This document shows positions 6,015 to 10,377 of a DNA stretch of 10,377 nt, piece by piece. The notes beneath the pieces are model-generated. The model worked only from the letters and a program-made list of their open reading frames with translations. It had not been told where the DNA came from and made no database searches. The stretch's first letter is position 1, and each line of letters begins with the position of its first letter. The stretch comes from Minisyncoccota bacterium (GTDB taxonomy: Bacteria; Patescibacteriota; Microgenomatia; UBA1400; PJMF01). The stretch is taken from positions 1-10,377 of the forward strand of contig JAAZKO010000020.1 of the NCBI GenBank assembly GCA_012799795.1, read 5' to 3'. Position numbers and translations under genes: made by a program.

Positions 6015-7772
6015 ATGGACGACAAACTGAATTCTTCAAGAAAAAAACTTTTTTTGACCTTCATTGGCTTAACTCTTGCTTTAATTATTGCCCGTCTTTT
6101 TTATTGGCAAATACTACGAGGTCAAGAATTAAAAAACCTCAGTGAGCAGCAAACCATTCGTAGCAAAACTCAAGAGGGCTTGCGTGGACAAATTTACACT
6201 AGTGACGGTTATCTTTTGGTTGGCAATCAAGAAGTTTATGACCTTAAACTGGATCGGCAGAACTTTGAAGGTGATGTCGAAAAAATAAGCCAAAAATTAG
6301 CCGCTATCATTGCTCGAGAAAACTGGCAGTTCCAAGATGCCTCAGACAGTGCTAGTAAAATTCTTATACAAGAACAAATTGAAAGCAATTTAATCAATAA
6401 ATTTACTAGTCAAGCCAACTGGCCTCAACTAGCTAAACAACTTAGTATCCAGGCTAAAGAAGAAATCTTAGCGCTAAACAATCCATATTTAGCTTTTGAT
6501 ACTAGTTTCGCTCGTTTTTATCCTGAGGCTTCAATGGCTGCTCATATCACCGGCTTTGTCGGGCGCGATGATGATGCTAAAAATATTGGTCGCTATGGCG
6601 TAGAAGGAGCACTAGAAGATGAATTAAAACCTAGAAAAGAGCGGGGCTGGTTTCATACTGATGCGCTAGGAGCCTTATTAGCTGGCTCAAATTACCAATT
6701 AAAAAATCTTAATGGACGAGATTTAACTCTGACTATTCGCCGAGACGTACAATATGTTGCTGAAACTAATTTAGCCTGGGGTATCGAACATTACGATGCT
6801 GATCGTGGAGAAATTATCATTCTTGACAGTCAGAGTGGAAAAATTTTAGCTTTAGCTACATGGCCCAACTATCAACAGTGGCAATATTTCAAATATCCGG
6901 GAGAAATTTTAAAAAATCCTAGTCTCACCAGACTTTATGAGCCAGGATCAACTTTTAAAGTGCTAACCGTAGCCAGTGCTATAGATGCCGGAGTCATTAA
7001 CCCAGAAACTGTTTGCACTAAATGCGCTGGTCCTAGAAAATTTGGCACCTACACTATTAGGACCTGGAATGACGAGTATCATCCCAACATCAACATAACT
7101 GAAGCACTAGAAAAATCTGATAATATTGCCATGATTTTTGTAGGAGAACTTCTTGGTCGAGAAAAATTTAGTGAATACTTAAAAAAGTTTGGAGTTGGAC
7201 AAAGTTTAAGCCTAAATTTACAGGATGATAGCAGCACTTATTTTCCACAAAAAATTGGCCCAGTTGAACTTGCCACCATCAGTTTTGGTCAAGGTATTAG
7301 CACCAATAGTTTTCAATTATTAAGAGCGGTCAATGCCATTGCTAATAAAGGCATTATTTTGGAACCAAAAATTTTAGAAAAAGTTTATGATCAGCAATTA
7401 CAAAAAGAAATTTTGGTTAATCAAGAAAATAATCAACGAGTAATTAGCCCAGAAACTGCTGCTTTAGTGACTAAAATGATGGTCTCTGCCGCTAGTCATG
7501 GTGAGGCTCAGTGGATTGCTTCTAAACGCTACACCGTTGCTGCAAAAACTGGTACTTCTCAAGTAGCAGATCCCAAAGGTGGTTATAAAAGTGATGAGAC
7601 TATTGCTAGTTTTATAGGTTTTGCTCCAGCTGATAGCCCGCAATTTACCATGTTGGTGAAACTGGAAAATCCTAAGTCTAGCCCTTGGGCTGCCGAAACC
7701 GCTGCTCCTTTGTGGTACAAAACAGCAGATAAATTAATGATACTTTTTAATATTACTCCGGACTTGAATTAA
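6015..7772 (+). CDS. ftsI: FtsI-type peptidoglycan transpeptidase (class B PBP)
   Basis: This is a monofunctional DD-transpeptidase that crosslinks peptidoglycan, probably at the division septum. It has a membrane anchor at about residues 12-31, an N-terminal PBP dimerisation domain beginning near RGQIYTSDG (57-65; the usual form is RGxIxDRxG), and a C-terminal transpeptidase domain with all three catalytic motifs: STFK (Ser312 nucleophile, Lys315), SDN (Ser368-Asn370) and KTGT (Lys511). The GFVGRD, YGVEGALED and YEPGST blocks are typical. There is no C-terminal PASTA domain, and 585 residues is normal. A CxxC pair (Cys334, Cys337) lies between the first two motifs. The ATG at 6015 is chosen; an in-frame TTG at 6009 is possible. 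Position after ftsL favours FtsI over an elongation-type PBP2, though SpoVD-like enzymes share this layout. Confidence 0.9.
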   Translation: MDDKLNSSRKKLFLTFIGLTLALIIARLFYWQILRGQELKNLSEQQTIRSKTQEGLRGQIYTSDGYLLVGNQEVYDLKLDRQNFEGDVEKISQKLAAIIARENWQFQDASDSASKILIQEQIESNLINKFTSQANWPQLAKQLSIQAKEEILALNNPYLAFDTSFARFYPEASMAAHITGFVGRDDDAKNIGRYGVEGALEDELKPRKERGWFHTDALGALLAGSNYQLKNLNGRDLTLTIRRDVQYVAETNLAWGIEHYDADRGEIIILDSQSGKILALATWPNYQQWQYFKYPGEILKNPSLTRLYEPGSTFKVLTVASAIDAGVINPETVCTKCAGPRKFGTYTIRTWNDEYHPNINITEALEKSDNIAMIFVGELLGREKFSEYLKKFGVGQSLSLNLQDDSSTYFPQKIGPVELATISFGQGISTNSFQLLRAVNAIANKGIILEPKILEKVYDQQLQKEILVNQENNQRVISPETAALVTKMMVSAASHGEAQWIASKRYTVAAKTGTSQVADPKGGYKSDETIASFIGFAPADSPQFTMLVKLENPKSSPWAAETAAPLWYKTADKLMILFNITPDLN

Positions 7773-7861
7773 AAAATTTAATCAGATAAGAGCTGTAGGC
7801 GGATTTAGCTCAATTTAGATAAGGGCTCTAAGCTGATCTGTTTCAATATCCTCATCCATTT
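7773..7861. other. convergent intergenic region with repeats and tRNA-like stretch
   Basis: This 89-bp gap separates the converging ftsI and parB genes. It holds an imperfect direct repeat, AGATAAGAGCT (7784-7794) and AGATAAGGGCT (7817-7827), and a GAGCT/AGCTC inverted repeat (7790-7794, 7807-7811). From 7798 it reads like the first half of a tRNA (GGCGGATTTAGCTCAATT), with a T-loop-like TTCAATA at 7842-7848, but no anticodon arm or paired T stem forms. A 14-codon minus-strand frame (7859-7815) also fits. No hairpin followed by a T run was found, so no intrinsic terminator is called for either operon. Confidence 0.4.
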
Positions 7862-8683
7862 CTATTTGGCAATATTCATTAGCTTTTCTAAATCAGCCTG
7901 GGTTTTTTCTGGAGAACCTTTGAGAGTAACGGTGACCTTGGTTTGCTTGCGCGAGCGAACTACTTTGAGAGTACTGTTATTTTTAAAAAAGTTTTGTAAT
8001 TTATCTTCCCACTTCGCCACCTGCTCTTCATCCTGAGCTAATGGTCTACCTCGACCATCATCGGTCTTTTTACCAATCTTTTCTTGACCTGCTTTCATCC
8101 GTCTCACCAATTCTTCGGTTCTTCTTACTGAAGCACTTTCTTTTAAAATTTGTTTATAGCACTCAATCATTAAAGATTGTTCCTTCAAACCGACTAGTGA
8201 GCGAGCATGACCCTCACTAATTTGCTGACTCAACAAGCCATCGCTAATAGCATCGGGTAAATCTAAAAGCCTCATGCTATTACTAATATATGAGGATGAT
8301 TTGCCAATTCTTTTAGCCAATTCATTGACTGGCAAATTAAATTCACGATTTAAACGAGCAAAAGACTGGGCTCTTTCAATTGGATTAAGATCAGTTCGTT
8401 GCACATTTTCAACTATTGCCATTTCCAACATTCCCTGAGGGTTGGTTTTTTTTACATAAACAGGTAGTTCTTCAATGCCCAAAGCTTTAGCTGCTCGCCA
8501 GCGTCTTTCTCCTGCGATAATTTGATAACCAGCGGGGGTTTCTGCCACAACAAGAGGTTCTAAAATACCATGAATTCTAATTGATTCGATTAAATCTATT
8601 AAATCTTCTTTTTTTACTTTATCTCTTGGTTGAAAAGGATTGGGTTGGAGGTGACTAGCCGGGAGTGTTTGAATATCTGTCAT
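7862..8683 (-). CDS. parB: chromosome partitioning protein ParB (Spo0J family)
   Basis: ParB binds parS sites near the replication origin, spreads as a CTP-dependent DNA clamp and, with ParA, segregates chromosomes. The N-terminal ParB/Srx fold contains LQPNPFQPR (12-20), the CTP-binding box GERRWRAAK (58-66) and ENVQRTDLNPIERAQSF (92-108). A helix-turn-helix follows (about 117-138, LPVNELAKRIGKSSSYISNS), then ISEGHARSLVGL. A basic linker (about 195-215) leads to a C-terminal dimerisation region. The length, 273 residues, is within the usual range; the N-terminus begins directly at the nuclease-fold domain, without the tail that in many homologues stimulates ParA. No parA is adjacent and no parS-like 16-bp palindrome was seen. 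Only a weak AGAG precedes the start. Noc-type paralogues share the motifs, but ParB is the simpler call. Confidence 0.92.
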   Translation of the reverse strand: MTDIQTLPASHLQPNPFQPRDKVKKEDLIDLIESIRIHGILEPLVVAETPAGYQIIAGERRWRAAKALGIEELPVYVKKTNPQGMLEMAIVENVQRTDLNPIERAQSFARLNREFNLPVNELAKRIGKSSSYISNSMRLLDLPDAISDGLLSQQISEGHARSLVGLKEQSLMIECYKQILKESASVRRTEELVRRMKAGQEKIGKKTDDGRGRPLAQDEEQVAKWEDKLQNFFKNNSTLKVVRSRKQTKVTVTLKGSPEKTQADLEKLMNIAK

Positions 8684-8729
8684 ACTCTATATATAACATA
8701 ACATATCAATTTTGCCTAGAGTTTTTTCA

Positions 8730-8750
8730 CAATTTTCACAAGGAAAATTG
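8730..8750. repeat. perfect 8-bp inverted repeat upstream of parB
   Basis: CAATTTTC (8730-8737) and GAAAATTG (8743-8750) are perfect complements around a 5-base centre, in the 120-bp gap between rpmA and parB (8684-8803). Neither strand has a T run directly after the arms, so it is a poor intrinsic terminator. It lies 47 bp upstream of the parB start and could be an operator or a transcript-end hairpin for rpmA. Confidence 0.45.
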
Positions 8751-8803
8751 CTAAAATAGTAAATAATTAAAACTAAAAAGAAATAAATTGAAAAGAAGAA
8801 AGC

Positions 8804-9064
8804 TTATTTTTTAGCCAAAACTCTCACTACAGTCTTGCCCCAATGCTTGGTGAAATCTACAACACCATCGGTCATGGCAAAAACTGTGTAATCTTTACCC
8901 ATTTTAGCTCCCTGACCAGCTTTGTATTTAGCGCCTTTTTGACGAAGAATAATTTGACCAACTTTAATATCTTCTCCGGCAAATTTTTTTAAACCAAAAC
9001 GACGACCGTGTCTTGAGCTTTGTGCGTGCTGTGTAACACTACCTGAACCTTTAACGTGTGCCAT
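8804..9064 (-). CDS. rpmA: 50S ribosomal protein L27
   Basis: L27 is a small basic protein of the large ribosomal subunit whose flexible N-terminus reaches the peptidyl transferase centre. The 86 residues fit the family: MAHVKGSGS at the start, GLKKFAGEDIKVGQIILRQ, GKDYTVFA and DGVVDF follow the usual order. The segment normally reading like NGRDSxxKRLG is here HAQSSRHGRRFG, a lineage-specific variant. There is no cleavable N-terminal extension of the Firmicutes type, in line with the absence of a neighbouring Prp protease gene. The start is fixed by the conserved MAH opening and by AAAGGA just upstream. It lies 12 bases after the methyltransferase gene and is probably co-transcribed with it and rplU. 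Confidence 0.95.
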   Translation of the reverse strand: MAHVKGSGSVTQHAQSSRHGRRFGLKKFAGEDIKVGQIILRQKGAKYKAGQGAKMGKDYTVFAMTDGVVDFTKHWGKTVVRVLAKK

Positions 9065-9067
9065 ATA

Positions 9068-9073
9068 TCCTTT
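9068..9073 (-). promoter_or_regulatory. ribosome binding site of rpmA
   Basis: Read on the minus strand, AAAGGA ends only 3 bases before the rpmA ATG, a short spacing. It falls in the 12-base gap after the methyltransferase stop, which supports separate initiation of rpmA. Confidence 0.55.
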
Positions 9074-9076
9074 GTG

Positions 9077-10258
9077 TTAATTAAAAGTAAAAAAGTAAAC
9101 TTCTCGCTGCACTCTGGCTCCACTGCGAGCATAGAGTAGGGGCGGGACTAAAAGATTGTAGCCTTTTGTATTTAATTTGTCAATTAAATGATCGAGAGAA
9201 AAGACTTGATGCTCGGCCACAACTTTGGGAAAAATAATCCCAATTTTCGCTCCTGGATTTAGTATTTTGCTGAAATTATTGAAAGCTCCTAAATATAATT
9301 TTTCTAAACCTTTAAAAATATTTGCCAACTCAGCTTCTTTTGGTGTTTGTCTACCCAAAAACGGTTCAGTAATTAATAAATCAATTTTTTGATCCCCTAG
9401 TTTCTCTTGAGATAGCTGGCCGACATCAGCCATAAAAATTTGCTTAGCAAAATTTTGGCTTTCTACTTGATATGCATTAGCAAACCATTCTAAATTTTCT
9501 CTAGTTCCCCAAACTGCTTGTTCATCTAAATCAGCTCCATAAACTTGAGAACCTAATTGCAAAGCTTCAATTAAAATAGTGCCCGTCCCACAAAAAGGAT
9601 CAAACACTTTGGCTTCTTTTATTGAGCGCTGACCATCTTCAGCCAACCACATGCCGCTGGCGATGTTAACCAACATTCGAGCTACCTTGGGAGGTAACAT
9701 ACCTTTTTTACGATTAAAATAGGGCTTAGCTCTATCCCGTTTAGTCCAATCATCAATATCTTGCACAGCAATTAAAGAGCTAAGAAAAATTCCTTCTAGA
9801 CTGTGATAGAGAAAAATTTCTTGACTCGATTCTTGATGTAGAGCAAAAGCACTACCATCTAGCGAACCTTTAAAATAGCGAGAGCGATAGCCTTTTTCTT
9901 TTAACAAATCCTTAATTTGACCATGATTAATCGCTTTTTGACCCTTACCTTTTTGATAAAAACTAAAATGTGGCTGCTGACTTTTACTTATTAAACACTC
10001 AAGGACAGCATTTTTTAGTTCTGTCAAACTGCTATCAAAATCTAGGATTTTTTCTACTTGAAAGATCTTAACTAAACCACCTAATCTATTTAAAAAGTCT
10101 TTTTCTTTTAGCTCTTCTTTGTCCATTTCAACTAGAGCTAGGCGCCCATCTAATTCACCACCAACAAAAACTTTACTTTTTAGTTCTGGATAAACCGTAT
10201 CGAGTTCCAATAAAGACAGCTGGGGAGTATTACCAAACAAAAATAAAAACTTGGACAT
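9077..10258 (-). CDS. THUMP/UPF0020-like RNA methyltransferase
   Basis: This 393-residue protein resembles the Trm11/Trm14/RlmL-type RNA guanine-N2 methyltransferases. The C-terminal catalytic half is clear: WTKRDRAKPYFNRKKGMLPPKVARMLVNIA (171-200) is the usual lead-in, FDPFCGTGTILIEALQLG (219-236) is the SAM-binding motif, and YGADLDEQAV (240-249) holds the acidic ribose-binding residue. The N-terminal half (about 1-150) is divergent and may hold a degenerate THUMP-like RNA-binding domain. The catalytic motif IV, normally (D/N)PP(Y/F), reads TEPF here (297-300), so activity or target may differ. The substrate, tRNA or rRNA, cannot be told from sequence. It starts 5 bases after rplU and ends 12 bases before rpmA, inside the L21-L27 pair, which makes expression with ribosome components likely. 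Confidence 0.8.
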   Translation of the reverse strand: MSKFLFLFGNTPQLSLLELDTVYPELKSKVFVGGELDGRLALVEMDKEELKEKDFLNRLGGLVKIFQVEKILDFDSSLTELKNAVLECLISKSQQPHFSFYQKGKGQKAINHGQIKDLLKEKGYRSRYFKGSLDGSAFALHQESSQEIFLYHSLEGIFLSSLIAVQDIDDWTKRDRAKPYFNRKKGMLPPKVARMLVNIASGMWLAEDGQRSIKEAKVFDPFCGTGTILIEALQLGSQVYGADLDEQAVWGTRENLEWFANAYQVESQNFAKQIFMADVGQLSQEKLGDQKIDLLITEPFLGRQTPKEAELANIFKGLEKLYLGAFNNFSKILNPGAKIGIIFPKVVAEHQVFSLDHLIDKLNTKGYNLLVPPLLYARSGARVQREVYFFTFN

Positions 10259-10263
10259 AGGCC

Positions 10264-10377
10264 CTAATTAATTTGCAAAATTTTTACCAGGCTTTGTAAT
10301 TGACGATGGCCTTGAACTTTACGATAACGAGATTTAGCTTTATATTTAGCTACACGAATTTTTTTGCCTTTGTTATT
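10264..10377 (-). CDS. rplU: 50S ribosomal protein L21, C-terminal part
   Basis: Only the last 37 codons and a TAG stop lie in the window; the gene runs off the right edge. The translated end reads KGKKIRVAKYKAKSRYRK followed by VQGHRQ, the signature end of L21, including the GHRQ motif near the C-terminus. L21 is a large-subunit protein that binds 23S rRNA. Its place at the head of a minus-strand group that ends in rpmA matches the near-universal rplU-rpmA pairing, except that a methyltransferase gene intervenes. Confidence 0.92.
   Translation of the reverse strand, partial: NNKGKKIRVAKYKAKSRYRKVQGHRQLQSLVKILQIN

Noticed and set aside
7817..7840. Intrinsic terminator between ftsI and parB
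   Set aside because: The possible hairpin (AGAT/ATCT with inner GCT/AGC) is weak and has no T run on either strand.
7798..7860. A functional tRNA gene
   Set aside because: Only 63 bases, no anticodon stem, unpaired T stem and a mismatch in the acceptor stem; kept only as a possible remnant.
8684..8803. parS site or a clear parB promoter
   Set aside because: The AT-rich gap has TTGATA and TATATA-like words, but none spaced 16-18 bp apart, and nothing close to the parS palindrome.
1..10377. CRISPR array, transposon, prophage or defence system
   Set aside because: No regular repeat-spacer pattern, transposase, integrase, terminal repeats or nuclease genes; all identifiable genes are housekeeping or surface genes.

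Overview
The window is an AT-rich, gene-dense piece of bacterial chromosome carrying twelve protein genes, two of them cut by the window edges. It contains no rRNA, no credible tRNA, no CRISPR array, no transposase and no phage gene. The content points to the Candidate Phyla Radiation (Patescibacteria). A DUF4012 surface protein precedes recO and a single-chain glycyl-tRNA synthetase. Several proteins are short or have unusual motif variants: RecO has no zinc finger, and one methyltransferase has TEPF where (D/N)PPY is expected. Several genes lack a clear Shine-Dalgarno sequence, intergenic gaps are very short, and one membrane protein looks like a lineage-restricted family. The assignment rests on recalled family patterns, not on a search, and I would not name a class.

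Plus strand, 1-4245: the C-terminal part of a DUF4012 protein, recO (stop and start share one base), glyS (single-chain glycyl-tRNA synthetase) and a membrane-anchored protein of unknown function 4 bases after glyS.

Plus strand, 4246-7772: a 131-bp gap carries a good sigma70-type promoter (TTTACA, 17 bp, TATAGT). Two TGGTA repeats exactly 10 bp apart start where transcription would begin, which is what an autoregulatory MraZ operator should look like. It drives the front of a division and cell wall (dcw) cluster: mraZ, rsmH, a small FtsL-like protein and an FtsI-type transpeptidase. The cluster stops there; mraY, murD, ftsW and murG do not follow. MraZ regulates the operon, RsmH methylates 16S rRNA, and the FtsL-like protein and the transpeptidase act in septal wall synthesis.

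Minus strand, 7862-10377: transcribed towards the dcw genes, in transcriptional order, are rplU (C-terminal end only), a THUMP/UPF0020-like RNA methyltransferase, rpmA and parB. The methyltransferase sits inside the normally tight L21-L27 ribosomal protein pair. parB has no parA beside it and no parS site was seen.

The 89-bp convergent gap (7773-7861) holds short repeats and a stretch resembling the 5' half of a tRNA that does not fold into a whole one. I found no clearly new system. The most interesting points are the mraZ control region, the methyltransferase inserted between rplU and rpmA with its altered catalytic motif, the CxxC pair next to the transpeptidase active site, and the uncharacterised surface protein after glyS.
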